64,000 nucleotides of DNA from Clostridia bacterium (GCA_017399695.1 JAFQBK010000013.1:1-64000); one strand, 5' to 3'; shown: positions 34,203-44,481, numbered from the stretch's first letter. Notes: generated by a model from the sequence alone, not told the origin. Numbers and translations: made by a program.

Positions 34203-36740
34203 TTATTCCTCGCTTTCCTGCGATACATTTGTTTCTTCTGCTTGTTCTGTCGTTTCCTCTGCGCTTTCTTCTGGCTCCTCTTCCTCCTGCGTAATCGCAA
34301 GGCTGACAACCGAAATATCGTCATCCAGTCTCATCAGACGTACGCCCTTGGTGAGTCTTCCAATCCGGCTGATTTCAGAGGTCTTCATACGGATAACCAT
34401 ACCGTCAGAGGTAATTAGCATGACATCATCATTTTCTGCAACAACCTTGATGCCGGCAATATTGCCCGTTGCACCGGACAGACGATAGGTATTGACTCCT
34501 TTACCGCCACGGGTCTGTGTTTTATATTCATCCAGCGAGGTCTTTTTGCCGTAGCCCTTTTCCGTAACAACCAAAAGGTCTCCACCCTCTGCCGCCATGC
34601 TCATACCAACCACATAATCGTCAGCGGAGAGCTTAATGCCACGGACACCGTGGGATACTCTGCCCATCGGACGAACATCTTCCTCATTAAATCGAATCGA
34701 CATGCCATGATAGGTAGAAAGAAGAATATCGTTCGTTCCGTCTGTTAATGCAACATTGATGAGCTCATCGTCATCTTCTAATACAATCGCTGCAATACCG
34801 CCCTTACGAGCCGTATCATAAGCCATAAAATCTGTCTTTTTCACAACGCCCTTTTTCGTACTGAAGAACAGGTACTTGCCCTCTTCAAATTCTCTGACCG
34901 GAATTGCTGCCGTTACCTTTTCATCGGTATCGAGCTGCAAGAGGTTTACAATCGCCGTACCCTTGGCGTGTCTTCCGACCTCGGGGATTTCGTATGCCTT
35001 TAAGCGGTACATCTTACCCTTGGAGGTAAAGAACAACACGTGGTTATGCGTAGAGGTAATAAAGAGGCGCTCAACAAAGTCCTCTTCACGGGTCGTGATA
35101 CCAGAAATACCTCTGCCGCCTCTGCGCTGGGACTTATAGGTGTCTACCGGCAGACGCTTGATATAACCGAAGTGGGTTAAGGTAATGACCATATCCTCTT
35201 CTTCTATCAAATCTTCGATATTGATTTCATCCGCAGAATCAAGCAGCTCCGTCTTACGCTCATCGCCGTATTTATCACGGATTTCAATCAGCTCGTCCTT
35301 AATCAGCTGCATCAGCTTATTCTTATCCGACAAGAGTGCGTTATATTCGCTGATTTTTTCTAACAGCTCTGCATATTCCGTCTCAATCTTTTCCCCATTT
35401 AAGCGCTGGAGCTGGGCAAGTCTCATATCGAGTACGCTCTGTGCCTGAATGTCGGACATGGCAAAGCGCTCCATCAAACGCTCTTTTGCATCGTCATACG
35501 AACTACGGATGACCTCGATGATTTCATCGATATTGGCAAGGGCAATTCGAAGACCTTCCAAAATGTGCAGTCTTGCCTCGGCTTTTGCAAGGTCAAACTT
35601 TGTGCGGCGGGTTACAATCTGCTCCTGGAAATCGATAAAGTGCCGCAGCACTTCCATCAGACCCATGGTCTTCGGTTTTCCGTCGTGGATTGCGAGGAGG
35701 TTCACCGAAAAGCTATCCTGCAAGCGAGTAAACTTATACAGCTGATTTAATACAACATGCGGGTTGGCATCTCTCTTTAAGGAAATATCCACACGGATAC
35801 CGACACGGTCGGAAGAATGGTCATCGATATCGGAAAGACCGTCAATTCTCTTGTCCTTGACGAGCTCTGCAATCGACTCAACCAGCATTTTCTTGTTGAC
35901 CTGATACGGAAGCTCGGTAATGATAATCGAAGAACTTCCGTCAGAATGCTCTTCAATCTCTGTTTTCGCACGGATAATAATCTTGCCGCGGCCCGTTTCA
36001 TAAGCACTGCGGATGCCGCGCTTACCCATAATGGATGCTTTTGTTGGGAAGTCAGGACCCTTGATATATTCCATCATTTCGTCGAGCGAAATTTCCGGAT
36101 TATCAATCATCGCAACCACACCGTCTAATACTTCGGTTAAATTATGCGGCGGGATGTTGGTCGCCATACCGACAGCAATACCGGAGCTGCCGTTGACTAA
36201 AAGCGTCGGAATACGGGTCGGAAGAACGGTCGGCTCTACTCTTTTTTCATCAAAGTTGGGCAGGAAATCAACCGTATCCTTATCAATATTTTCAAGCATT
36301 GCATTCGCAAGCTTACTCATTCTCGCCTCGGTATAACGGTAAGCAGCCGGCGGGTCACCGTCGACACTACCGAAGTTTCCGTGACCGTCGATTAACATAT
36401 AGCGCATCGAAAAATCCTGCGCGAGTCGCACCATCGCATCATACACGGACGCATCACCGTGCGGATGGTAACGACCGATAACATTACCGACCGTCGTTGC
36501 CGATTTAAAGAACGGCTTGTCATAAGTCAGGTGCTCTTCATACATCGAGTAAAGAATACGTCTGTGTACCGGCTTTAATCCGTCACGCACGTCCGGAAGC
36601 GCACGGCTGACGATAACGCTCATTGCATAATCGATGAACGCCTCTTTCATTCTTTTTTCAATGTCAACATTGACAATTTTTTGTGTTTCTAAATATTCTT
36701 CAAAATGAGAATCTTCATATTTTTTATTCTTAGCCATCAT
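34203..36740 (-). CDS. gyrA: DNA gyrase subunit A
   Basis: GyrA is the breakage-rejoining subunit of gyrase. The 845-residue protein has the catalytic Tyr136 in AAYRYTEAR and the gyrase-specific GyrA box QRRGGRG that starts the DNA-wrapping C-terminal pinwheel. It ends in a very acidic tail (EEEEPEESAEETTEQ). In the quinolone region HPHGDASVYDA, the position equal to E. coli Ser83 is Ala97 and that of Asp87 is Asp101. It lies 16 bases after gyrB; ATGs at 36740 and 36737 are both possible starts. Confidence 0.97.
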   Translation of the reverse strand: MMAKNKKYEDSHFEEYLETQKIVNVDIEKRMKEAFIDYAMSVIVSRALPDVRDGLKPVHRRILYSMYEEHLTYDKPFFKSATTVGNVIGRYHPHGDASVYDAMVRLAQDFSMRYMLIDGHGNFGSVDGDPPAAYRYTEARMSKLANAMLENIDKDTVDFLPNFDEKRVEPTVLPTRIPTLLVNGSSGIAVGMATNIPPHNLTEVLDGVVAMIDNPEISLDEMMEYIKGPDFPTKASIMGKRGIRSAYETGRGKIIIRAKTEIEEHSDGSSSIIITELPYQVNKKMLVESIAELVKDKRIDGLSDIDDHSSDRVGIRVDISLKRDANPHVVLNQLYKFTRLQDSFSVNLLAIHDGKPKTMGLMEVLRHFIDFQEQIVTRRTKFDLAKAEARLHILEGLRIALANIDEIIEVIRSSYDDAKERLMERFAMSDIQAQSVLDMRLAQLQRLNGEKIETEYAELLEKISEYNALLSDKNKLMQLIKDELIEIRDKYGDERKTELLDSADEINIEDLIEEEDMVITLTHFGYIKRLPVDTYKSQRRGGRGISGITTREEDFVERLFITSTHNHVLFFTSKGKMYRLKAYEIPEVGRHAKGTAIVNLLQLDTDEKVTAAIPVREFEEGKYLFFSTKKGVVKKTDFMAYDTARKGGIAAIVLEDDDELINVALTDGTNDILLSTYHGMSIRFNEEDVRPMGRVSHGVRGIKLSADDYVVGMSMAAEGGDLLVVTEKGYGKKTSLDEYKTQTRGGKGVNTYRLSGATGNIAGIKVVAENDDVMLITSDGMVIRMKTSEISRIGRLTKGVRLMRLDDDISVVSLAITQEEEEPEESAEETTEQAEETNVSQESEE

Positions 36741-36756
36741 CCATCACCTATCCTGT

Positions 36757-38694
36757 CTACACATCAAGATTTGTAACATACTGAGCGTTTTCTTCTATGA
36801 AGATTCGTCTCGGCTCAACCTCATCACCCATCAAGATAGTGAAGATTTCGTCTGCTTTTTCTGCATCGTCGAGCGTTACTTTCAGAAGAATTCGGTTTTT
36901 CGGGTCCATGGTGGTTTCCCAAAGCTCTTCTGGGTTCATTTCACCAAGACCTTTGTAGCGGCTGATATCGACCTTTGCGTTTGGATCGCCTGCTTTTAAC
37001 TGCTCACTAATGGCGTCACGTTCTTCATCACTGAACGCAACCTCCGTCTTCTTACCACGGGAAATCTTATAAAGTGGCGGTTTTGCCAGGTAGACGTGTC
37101 CCGTTTCAATGAGCGGTCTCATAAATCGGAAGAAGAAGGTCAAAAGAAGCGTCTGGATATGTGCACCGTCAACATCGGCATCGGCCATAATAACAATTTT
37201 ATCATAGCGGAGCTTTTCGAGATTAAATTCATCGGCGATACCCGTGCCGAGTGCCTGAATGACCGGCGTTAATTTATCGTTTCCGTAAACCTTATCTGCT
37301 CTTGCCTTTTCAACGTTTAACATCTTACCCCACAAAGGAAGAATTGCCTGATACTTACTGTCACGACCGTTCTTTGCCGAGCCGCCTGCAGAATCACCCT
37401 CGACGATATAAATCTCGGTTTTGGTCGGGTCCTTTACGATACAATCCGTCAGCTTACCCGGAAGTGTGCTTGAACCCAGCGGCGTTTTGCGGTTGGCTTC
37501 TCTTGCCTTACGTGCCGCAATTCTTGCACGCGATGCCATCAATGCCTTTTCCAAAATAGCTCTTGCGACCGTCGGATTTTCTTCTAAATAATCTGCCAGC
37601 TTTTCCTTTAACATACTCTCTACAAAGCTACGCATGGAAGAGTTTCCGAGCTTGGTCTTCGTCTGTCCCTCAAACTGCGGTTCTTCGAGCTTTACGGAGA
37701 TGACAGCGATTAAACCCTCACGGATGTCCTCGCCCTCTAAATCCTCATTATCCTTTAATATCTTAAACTTTCTTGCGTAATCAACCAGCACTTTTTTAAG
37801 TGCCGCCTTAAAGCCGGTCACGTGCATACCACCCTCGGTGGTTGCAATATTATTTGCAAAGGATTCTGTCTTTTCATCATAGCCGGTGTACCACTGAAGA
37901 GCCACCTCTGCCATCGAGCCTTCTTTTTCCGCCTTGACATAGATAACCTCTTCGTTGACAACCTCTAAAGAATCTTTTCTTGATTTTTTATCCGCGAAAA
38001 GGTAAGAAACGAAATTTTTGATTCCGCCCTCATAGTGCAGAATATCTTCTCTTTTTTCCTCGCGGTTATCGAAAAAAATAATCTTTAAGCCACCATTCAA
38101 GAATGCCTGCTCTCTTAAACGCTTTAAGAGGACATCGTAATCAAACACGGTTTCTTCAAAGATTTCACCATCTGCCCAAAACGTAATTTCCGTACCGGTC
38201 TTATCTGTCGAGCCTATCGTATGCACTTCGCCATCCGGCACACCGCGCCGATAGCTTTGGAACCAGATGTTTTCGCCGTCGTGCACCTTGACCTCCAAAT
38301 GGGTAGAAAGCGCGTTAACAACAGACGCACCAACGCCGTGCAAACCGCCGGACACCTTATATCCGCCGCCGCCGAATTTACCGCCTGCGTGCAGAACCGT
38401 AAAGACGACATCAATCGTGGAGATTCCCATTTTCGGATGGATTCCGTGAGGGATTCCTCGGCCGTTATCCTTTACGGTAACGGAATTGTCCTCATTCAAG
38501 ATTACTTCAATCTGCGTACAATAGCCGGCAAGCGCCTCATCAATCGCATTGTCCACAATTTCATATACCAAATGATGCAGACCCTGCGTCGAGGTTGAGC
38601 CTATGTACATACCCGGGCGTTTTCTGACGGCCTCCAGGCCCTCTAAGACCTGAATTTGAGTTTCGTCATACGTCGTTTTTACCATTTCATCCAT
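36757..38694 (-). CDS. gyrB: DNA gyrase subunit B
   Basis: GyrB supplies the ATPase and toprim domains of gyrase. The 645-residue protein has [44 protein letters not shown] and [14 protein letters not shown], then [11 protein letters not shown] and [18 protein letters not shown]. The toprim segment reads [14 protein letters not shown], with Trp where many have Arg or Lys. AGGAGG precedes the ATG. It is the first gene of a gyrB-gyrA-parE-like operon. Confidence 0.97.
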   Translation of the reverse strand: MDEMVKTTYDETQIQVLEGLEAVRKRPGMYIGSTSTQGLHHLVYEIVDNAIDEALAGYCTQIEVILNEDNSVTVKDNGRGIPHGIHPKMGISTIDVVFTVLHAGGKFGGGGYKVSGGLHGVGASVVNALSTHLEVKVHDGENIWFQSYRRGVPDGEVHTIGSTDKTGTEITFWADGEIFEETVFDYDVLLKRLREQAFLNGGLKIIFFDNREEKREDILHYEGGIKNFVSYLFADKKSRKDSLEVVNEEVIYVKAEKEGSMAEVALQWYTGYDEKTESFANNIATTEGGMHVTGFKAALKKVLVDYARKFKILKDNEDLEGEDIREGLIAVISVKLEEPQFEGQTKTKLGNSSMRSFVESMLKEKLADYLEENPTVARAILEKALMASRARIAARKAREANRKTPLGSSTLPGKLTDCIVKDPTKTEIYIVEGDSAGGSAKNGRDSKYQAILPLWGKMLNVEKARADKVYGNDKLTPVIQALGTGIADEFNLEKLRYDKIVIMADADVDGAHIQTLLLTFFFRFMRPLIETGHVYLAKPPLYKISRGKKTEVAFSDEERDAISEQLKAGDPNAKVDISRYKGLGEMNPEELWETTMDPKNRILLKVTLDDAEKADEIFTILMGDEVEPRRIFIEENAQYVTNLDV

Positions 38695-38771
38695 ACGATT
38701 GCCTCCTGCTGCTTTCGCGCCTCAAAATCCTTCATTTTTTCAAAATTCGTTCAAAATTACCTCTATTTTTT

Positions 38772-38800
38772 ATTATAGCATAAATCATATAAAAAAGCAA
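38772..38800 (-). promoter_or_regulatory. Promoter of gyrB
   Basis: Minus strand TTGCTT (38795-38800), 17 bases, TATAAT (38772-38777), leaving a leader of about 70 bases. Confidence 0.7.
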
Positions 38801-38882
38801 ATATTTTTCGAAAATTTATTACAGCATTATTTTTGAGCGCGAAACAAAATTGACCCTTAAATTGATTTTGATTCAGGCAAAG

Positions 38883-38911
38883 AAAAAACGGGCAATGTTT
38901 TGCCCGTTTTG
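38883..38911 (-). terminator. Terminator of the Gfo/Idh-ECF pair
   Basis: An 11-bp stem (AAAACGGGCAA / TTGCCCGTTTT) followed by T-rich sequence on the minus strand, 12 bases after the ECF stop. Confidence 0.85.
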
Positions 38912-38922
38912 AGAAATCGTTA

Positions 38923-39417
38923 TTACTTTTTATTCGTCTTTTTGAAAGCTCCCATGAAGAACAGTGCAACAATCAGACCGACCGCACCCTGAATTGCATT
39001 AAACGGAATGTTTAAGAGTGCCATTCCTGCGCCATAGAGCACATCTTCAAAAACGAAATACCCGAATACCATTAAAAGCTCCGCAAAAGCACCACTGATA
39101 ATCAGGGACAGAATCCGGTTTGCGTGCTTTTTCAGCTTTTGGTAAAGAGCATAAGCTACGAGTGCCATCAAGCCCTTGATGATAAAGGTCGCCGCTGCAT
39201 ACATTGCATAGCCGGAGAAGATGTCCGCAAGCATCGAACCAATCGCCGCTGATGCCAGACCATAAATAGGACCGAGCAACCACCCGGCAAGCAGTACGGC
39301 ACAGTCCCCTAAATTAGCGTAGCCGTTCGGTAACGGTACCTTGATAAAAAAGGTCAAAACCAGCACCAATGCTGCAAATAAAGCTGCGGAAATCATTTGT
39401 TTTGTGTTAACTTTCAT
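38923..39417 (-). CDS. ECF transporter S component, unknown vitamin-type substrate
   Basis: A 164-residue, six-span membrane protein. The segment PNGYANLGDCAVLLAGWLLG followed by GSMLADIFSGYAMYAAATFIIKGL is the pattern of PF07155-type S components. It would bind substrate and use shared EcfA/T modules encoded elsewhere. AGGAGG precedes the ATG at 39417. It starts 27 bases after the Gfo/Idh gene on the same strand, so the two are probably co-transcribed. The substrate cannot be read from the sequence. Confidence 0.85.
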   Translation of the reverse strand: MKVNTKQMISAALFAALVLVLTFFIKVPLPNGYANLGDCAVLLAGWLLGPIYGLASAAIGSMLADIFSGYAMYAAATFIIKGLMALVAYALYQKLKKHANRILSLIISGAFAELLMVFGYFVFEDVLYGAGMALLNIPFNAIQGAVGLIVALFFMGAFKKTNKK

Positions 39418-39444
39418 CTTTTTCCTCCTGGTTGTCAATGATTT

Positions 39445-40722
39445 TTACAGGGTTTTAATATATTCTTCCATATCGACAGTAATTCCCTTAGCGCGAGCCT
39501 CTTCTGCCGCAAAGCAAATGAGGTGACTCATGCAGGAAACATCAATGCTCGAGATGGATGTTGACGGATTATCGTTTGCAATATATTCGTAGAGGTCTTC
39601 CATAATACCGAAATCGCCGCCGCCGTGACCGCCGGCAATACTCTGGTCTTTGACCACTTCCGGACGGTAAACAATCGTTGTTTCCCTTGTTTCAAAATCG
39701 AAAAATTCCAGTTCCTGTGTTTCAAAATATGCGCGGAGCTCACCCTTGGTTCCCATCAATGCGGAAACTCTGACACCCTTATTAAACGCAGACATGGTAA
39801 GCGTTGCGTGCTTATCTTTTCCAAACTGCATATTGACAATCTGATGGTCAACAACATCATTATCGCACTGGTACACACATCTGCCGTACGGAGAGGTCTT
39901 TAATACTTCATCCATTTCCGCAGGCGTGACATCATATCTGCCTGCAGCAACCGGTCTCCAGTGATCCATCTCATAAATATCCATCTTATAAAGCGTTGGT
40001 GCATGATAAAGGCAGGTTTTCTCATGCGGGCATCCGTCGGTACAACGCGCGGGCGCTCCCTCCGGCTTGTTTGCCTCCGTAAAGTAGGAAAGCGTACCCA
40101 TCGACTGAACCTTGGTACACATATCGCCGACAAGCCACTGCAAGAGGTCGGCATCGTGGCAGCATTTTGCTAAAATCATCGGTGCAGACTCTGCCGTATT
40201 TCTCCAGTTACCGCGTACGAAGCTATGGCTCATGTGGATATTGCCGACGCCCTCTTCGTGAACGATATTCATAATTTCGCCCAAATGACCCTCATCCAAA
40301 AACTTTTTGAGCGCCTTGTAAAATGGGGTATAACGAAGGACATGGCAGACCAAAACGCGCACACCATTTTTCTTCGCCGCCTCCGCAATCTGATAACATT
40401 CCTGCGGCGTCGGTGCTGCCGGTTTTTCGAGTAACAAATCATATTTCTTTTCAATCGCCATCATTGCCGGCGCAAAATGCATTCTGTCCTGCGTACAAAT
40501 CATAGCGATATCTGCCATTTTCGGAAGTGCAAACAGCTCTTCAAAGCTTTCAAAGCGCATTTCCTCCGGAACGCCGTAAAGGTCGCCCAAATGGTCTCTT
40601 TTGCTTTTTACCGGTTCCGCAACCGCAACCAGCTTGAATTTGTCCGGGTATTCCTGCAAATATTTTAAGTAACTGCTACCGCGGTCACCACAACCGGCCA
40701 AAACGAGTTTTAATTGTTTCAT
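39445..40722 (-). CDS. Cys-rich Gfo/Idh/MocA family oxidoreductase
   Basis: A 425-residue NAD(P)-dependent sugar or cyclitol dehydrogenase-like protein. The nucleotide loop is LAGCGDRGSSYL, the family lysine is in EKPAA at 99-103, and LAKCCHDADLL carries the His/Asp pair. It has an insertion with Cys227, Cys231, Cys237 and later Cys282 and Cys286 (RCTDGCPHEKTC, GRCVYQC), and a GGHGGGD motif near the end. The same features recur in the protein at 57464-58792. AAGGGGGAT precedes the ATG. The substrate is unknown. Confidence 0.88.
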   Translation of the reverse strand: MKQLKLVLAGCGDRGSSYLKYLQEYPDKFKLVAVAEPVKSKRDHLGDLYGVPEEMRFESFEELFALPKMADIAMICTQDRMHFAPAMMAIEKKYDLLLEKPAAPTPQECYQIAEAAKKNGVRVLVCHVLRYTPFYKALKKFLDEGHLGEIMNIVHEEGVGNIHMSHSFVRGNWRNTAESAPMILAKCCHDADLLQWLVGDMCTKVQSMGTLSYFTEANKPEGAPARCTDGCPHEKTCLYHAPTLYKMDIYEMDHWRPVAAGRYDVTPAEMDEVLKTSPYGRCVYQCDNDVVDHQIVNMQFGKDKHATLTMSAFNKGVRVSALMGTKGELRAYFETQELEFFDFETRETTIVYRPEVVKDQSIAGGHGGGDFGIMEDLYEYIANDNPSTSISSIDVSCMSHLICFAAEEARAKGITVDMEEYIKTL

Positions 40723-40758
40723 CGAGAGATCCCCCTTAACATTTTTATCTTCAGGGAT

Positions 40759-40787
40759 ATTCTACCATACCGACGCCCAAGCGTCAA
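40759..40787 (-). promoter_or_regulatory. Promoter with internal inverted repeat, Gfo/Idh-ECF operon
   Basis: Minus strand TTGACG (40782-40787), 17 bases, TAGAAT (40759-40764). GACGC-TTGG-GCGTC (40772-40785) overlaps the -35 and spacer, a possible repressor operator. Confidence 0.75.
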
Positions 40788-40826
40788 GGAAAAACAAGCC
40801 TTTTTTTAGCACAAAACCGCATATTT

Positions 40827-41330
40827 TCAGGACTTTTCGCACCTGTCGGCGCATCTTGCCGCAAGATATAAATAGTCGGAAAGTCGATTCAGATAGATCG
40901 CAAAATTGTCATCTAACGGATGGTTTTTCTTCACGCCCCAAAAGGCTCTTTCTGCGCGTCTTGCAACTGTGCGAGAAACGTCCAAACGTGCAGACAGCTC
41001 ACCATTACAAAAAAACCACTCCGTACTTCGGTTGAGTGTTCCGTCGATACGGTCAATTTCTTCTTCCAGCGCCAAAATCTGCTCTTTGCGCACCAAAAAC
41101 GCCTCATTCTCCGGCTGACACACCCCCGCCATAAAGAGCGACAATTCCTTCTGAATGTTCAAAAGATATTCTGAAAGGCTGCTATGGGCAAGCATCCTGG
41201 AAAGCCCCAAATGCGCGGAAAGCTCGTCCAGCACACCCAAAAGCTCAATCCTTGCGTCTGTTTTTTCCACCCGTGCGCCGCCGAAAAGCTCCGTCATCCC
41301 GCCGTCTCCGCCTTTGGTATACAGCTTCAT
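40827..41330 (-). CDS. PduO-type cob(I)yrinic acid/cob(I)alamin adenosyltransferase
   Basis: It transfers the adenosyl group of ATP to cob(I)alamin to make coenzyme B12. The 167-residue four-helix protein has the ATP motif YTKGGDGGMTELFGG with VEKTD. The later SRTVARRAERAFW matches the family's R-x-x-x-R-R-A-E-R motif, and LNRLSDYLYLAAR ends the fold. The ATG at 41330 is best spaced from AAGGGG; ATG 41336 is too close. It is a single gene, divergent from rnj. Confidence 0.92.
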   Translation of the reverse strand: MKLYTKGGDGGMTELFGGARVEKTDARIELLGVLDELSAHLGLSRMLAHSSLSEYLLNIQKELSLFMAGVCQPENEAFLVRKEQILALEEEIDRIDGTLNRSTEWFFCNGELSARLDVSRTVARRAERAFWGVKKNHPLDDNFAIYLNRLSDYLYLAARCADRCEKS

Positions 41331-41370
41331 TCTCATTCCCCTTACGGTTTTTTCATCGTTATTTCTTATT

Positions 41371-41399
41371 ATTATATCAAATTTAAGGCGAAAAGTAAA
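41371..41399 (-). promoter_or_regulatory. Promoter of the adenosyltransferase gene
   Basis: Minus strand TTTACT (41394-41399), 17 bases, TATAAT (41371-41376). Confidence 0.65.
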
Positions 41400-41415
41400 A
41401 TATTTTAAAAAATGC

Positions 41416-41444
41416 TTTATTATTTAAGAGAACTTTGGTATAAT
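41416..41444 (+). promoter_or_regulatory. Extended -10 promoter of rnj
   Basis: TGGTATAAT with TATAAT at 41439-41444; TTTATT (41416-41421) is a weak -35 at 17 bases. A leader of about 125 bases follows, holding a small AAGGA/TCCTT hairpin but nothing I can name. Confidence 0.65.
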
Positions 41445-41574
41445 ATAGATTGAGTATTTATGTACGGAATCAAAAGGAAGCATCCTTTGCTTTTAAAGTA
41501 CCTATAATTACGATAAAATGCAGCTGCGCTGTATGATATATGAACGGAAATAAATTATATGGAGGTTAATTTTA

Positions 41575-43245
41575 GTGGCAAAAAATCAAAAACTTAAAAT
41601 CATCCCGCTGGGAGGCCTAAATGAGATCGGAAAAAACATGACGGCCTTCGAATTTGGCGGCGATATTATCGTGCTGGACTGCGGTATTGCGTTCCCGGAT
41701 GACGATATGCCCGGAATTGATATGGTCATCCCGGATATTTCCTACCTGATTAAAAATCAGTCCAAGGTGCGCGCGATTGTGCTGACCCATGGTCACGAGG
41801 ACCACATCGGCGCAATCCCCTATTTCTTAAAGGAAATTAACGTGCCGATTTACGGCTCGCGCTTAACGCTCGGTTTGGTAGAGATTAAGCTGAAAGAGCA
41901 TAATCTGCTTTCCAAAACCAAGCTGCACCGCGTGCGCGCAGGAGATACAGCGAAAATCGGTGCTTTTCGTGTGGAATTTATCCGCACAAACCATTCCATT
42001 CCGGATGCGATGGCACTTGCCATCCATACACCCATTGGTACGATTGTCCATACGGGCGACTTCAAGGTAGACTGTACGCCCATTGAGGGACAGATGATCG
42101 ACCTTGCCAAATTCGGCGAACTCGGTAAAAATGGCGTGCTTGCACTGTTATCCGAAAGCACCAACGTGGAGCGTCCCGGCTATACGATGAGCGAAAGCAC
42201 GGTGGGCGATTCCTTTGACAACATCTTTAGAAACCACACCGACCAGCGCATTATCGTGGCAACCTTCGCCTCGAATGTGCACCGCGTACAGCAGATTATC
42301 AACTCCGCCTACCGTTTCGGTCGAAGAGTTGCGTTCTCCGGCAGAAGTATGGAGAGTGTGGCAGAGGTCGCAATGCAACTCGGGTATATGACCGTTCCCG
42401 ACAATGTCATCATTTCGATTGACGACATTAAAAAATACCGCCCCAACCAGCTCGTCATTATTACGACGGGCAGTCAGGGTGAGACGATGTCAGCACTGAC
42501 GCGAATGGCGTTTTCTGACCACAAAAAGGTAGAAATCAATCGCGGTGACTTGGTTATCGTTTCCGCGACCCCGATTCCCGGCAACGAAAAGCCGATTTCC
42601 AATGTGATTAACGAGCTCTTTAAAAAGGGCGCAGAGGTCATTTATAAATCTCTTGAAAATATTCACGTCTCCGGTCACGCCTGCCAGGAAGAACTCAAGC
42701 TTATCCTCGCACTCACCAAACCGAAATACTTTATTCCGGTGCATGGCGAATTCCGCCACCTGCGTCAGCACGCGCTGCTCGCAGAAAAAATGGGAATCCC
42801 CTCGAAAAACATCATCGTCGGTGATGTAGGCAAGGTCATTGAGCTTGGCCCGAACAGCTGCAAAATCGGCGGAACCGTACCGTCAGGCATCGTTTTGGTC
42901 GATGGTCTGGGCGTCGGCGATGTCGGAAATATCGTACTCCGTGACCGCAAGCATTTAGCCGAAGACGGCATCATTATCGTCGTCGTCACTATGAGTAAGA
43001 ATACCGGTGCAATCCTTTCCGGTCCCGACGTAATTTCCCGCGGCTTTGTCTATGTCAGAGAGTCGGAGGACTTGATGGAAGAGGCAAAAGCGATTGCCCT
43101 TTCATCCCTTGAGCGTTCTGCCCAAAGACATCAAACCGACTGGGCAAGCTTAAAAGGCGGCTTAAAATCCAGCCTCAGCGACTATTTGTATTCCAAAACC
43201 AAACGCAAGCCTATGATTCTCCCTATCATTATGGAGATTGAATGA
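41575..43245 (+). CDS. rnj: Ribonuclease J
   Basis: RNase J is a beta-CASP metallo-beta-lactamase nuclease with 5'-3' exonuclease and endonuclease activity in mRNA decay and rRNA maturation. The 556-residue protein opens IIPLGGLNEIGKNM. It carries LTHGHEDHIGAIPYF (metal motif 2), HTGDFK, the beta-CASP segment with GRSMESVAE, and VHGEFRHLRQHA. The start is GTG after GGAGG. It is followed 31 bases later by metK on the same strand. Confidence 0.97.
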   Translation: MAKNQKLKIIPLGGLNEIGKNMTAFEFGGDIIVLDCGIAFPDDDMPGIDMVIPDISYLIKNQSKVRAIVLTHGHEDHIGAIPYFLKEINVPIYGSRLTLGLVEIKLKEHNLLSKTKLHRVRAGDTAKIGAFRVEFIRTNHSIPDAMALAIHTPIGTIVHTGDFKVDCTPIEGQMIDLAKFGELGKNGVLALLSESTNVERPGYTMSESTVGDSFDNIFRNHTDQRIIVATFASNVHRVQQIINSAYRFGRRVAFSGRSMESVAEVAMQLGYMTVPDNVIISIDDIKKYRPNQLVIITTGSQGETMSALTRMAFSDHKKVEINRGDLVIVSATPIPGNEKPISNVINELFKKGAEVIYKSLENIHVSGHACQEELKLILALTKPKYFIPVHGEFRHLRQHALLAEKMGIPSKNIIVGDVGKVIELGPNSCKIGGTVPSGIVLVDGLGVGDVGNIVLRDRKHLAEDGIIIVVVTMSKNTGAILSGPDVISRGFVYVRESEDLMEEAKAIALSSLERSAQRHQTDWASLKGGLKSSLSDYLYSKTKRKPMILPIIMEIE

Positions 43246-43276
43246 AAATAAATTTTACTAAGGAGCATGATGAAAC

Positions 43277-44458
43277 ATGGTAAAACGTTTATTTACTTCC
43301 GAATCTGTTACCGAAGGACATCCGGATAAAATCGCCGATGTGCTTTCAGATGCAATTTTAGACGAAATTATGACGCACGACCCGGCGGGCAGAGTTGCCT
43401 GCGAGGTTACTGTCACCACCGGTCTTGTCATGGTGGTTGGTGAAATTTCTACCAACACCTATGTAGACATCCCGAAAATCGTGCGTGAAAACATCCGCGA
43501 AATTGGCTATGACCGAGCAAAATATGGCTTTGACTGCGACACCTGTGCCGTCATTACGGCAATCGACGAGCAGTCTGCCGATATCGCACTCGGCGTCAAC
43601 CGTTCGCTCGAATCCAAAATGGGCGATGAGGAAATTGACTCCATTGGTGCGGGCGACCAGGGTATGATGTTTGGCTATGCCGACAACGAAACCCCGGAAT
43701 ATATGCCGCTTGCCATCAGCCTGGCACACAAGCTGACCAAGCGCCTGACCGCTGTCAGAAAATCGGGCGAAATCCCGTATATCCGCCCTGACGGAAAATC
43801 GCAGGTAACGATTGCATATGACGAAAATGGCAAGCCCGTTTCCATTGACGCTGTTGTTATCTCTACCCAGCACAGCGACTCTGTCACACAGGAGCAGCTT
43901 CATGAGGATATTAAAAACAAGGTTATCCTGCCGACACTTCCGGCAGAATATCTGACCGACGAAACCAAGATTTACATAAACCCGACCGGCCGTTTTGTCA
44001 TCGGTGGACCGCAGGGCGACTCCGGTCACACCGGCAGAAAAATCATCGTTGACACCTACGGCGGCTATGCACGCCATGGCGGCGGTGCCTTCTCCGGCAA
44101 GGACCCGACGAAGGTGGACAGAAGTGCCGCATACGCGGGCCGCTATGTAGCAAAGAACGTTGTCGCTGCGGGGCTTGCTGACCGCTGCGAAGTGCAGATT
44201 GCATACGCCATCGGTGTTGCAAAGCCAGTTTCTGTTCGTGTCGAAACCTTTGGCACAGCTAAAATTCCGGAGGAGAAGATTGAACAGCTCGTTTCCGAGC
44301 ATTTTGACCTCCGTCCGGCAGGCATTATCAAGACGCTTGATTTGCGCCGCCCGATTTATAAGCAGACCGCGGCATACGGCCATTTTGGAAGAGATGACCT
44401 CGATTTGCCGTGGGAGCGTTTAGACAAGGTAGAAGAACTGAAAAAAGCCGCATTTTAA
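43277..44458 (+). CDS. metK: S-adenosylmethionine synthetase
   Basis: MetK makes S-adenosylmethionine from ATP and methionine. The 393-residue protein has [17 protein letters not shown], the signatures [12 protein letters not shown] and [19 protein letters not shown], and the usual C-terminal end. AGGAG lies about eleven bases before the ATG. There is no SAM or T-box leader in the 31-base gap, so it is probably driven from the rnj promoter. Confidence 0.98.
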   Translation: MVKRLFTSESVTEGHPDKIADVLSDAILDEIMTHDPAGRVACEVTVTTGLVMVVGEISTNTYVDIPKIVRENIREIGYDRAKYGFDCDTCAVITAIDEQSADIALGVNRSLESKMGDEEIDSIGAGDQGMMFGYADNETPEYMPLAISLAHKLTKRLTAVRKSGEIPYIRPDGKSQVTIAYDENGKPVSIDAVVISTQHSDSVTQEQLHEDIKNKVILPTLPAEYLTDETKIYINPTGRFVIGGPQGDSGHTGRKIIVDTYGGYARHGGGAFSGKDPTKVDRSAAYAGRYVAKNVVAAGLADRCEVQIAYAIGVAKPVSVRVETFGTAKIPEEKIEQLVSEHFDLRPAGIIKTLDLRRPIYKQTAAYGHFGRDDLDLPWERLDKVEELKKAAF

Positions 44459-44481
44459 TCTTCATAAGAGGAGTTTTACTC

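Noticed and set aside
43358-44383. A 341-codon minus-strand frame antisense to metK
   Set aside because: Shadow frame opposite a secure metK; no family motifs or start signals.
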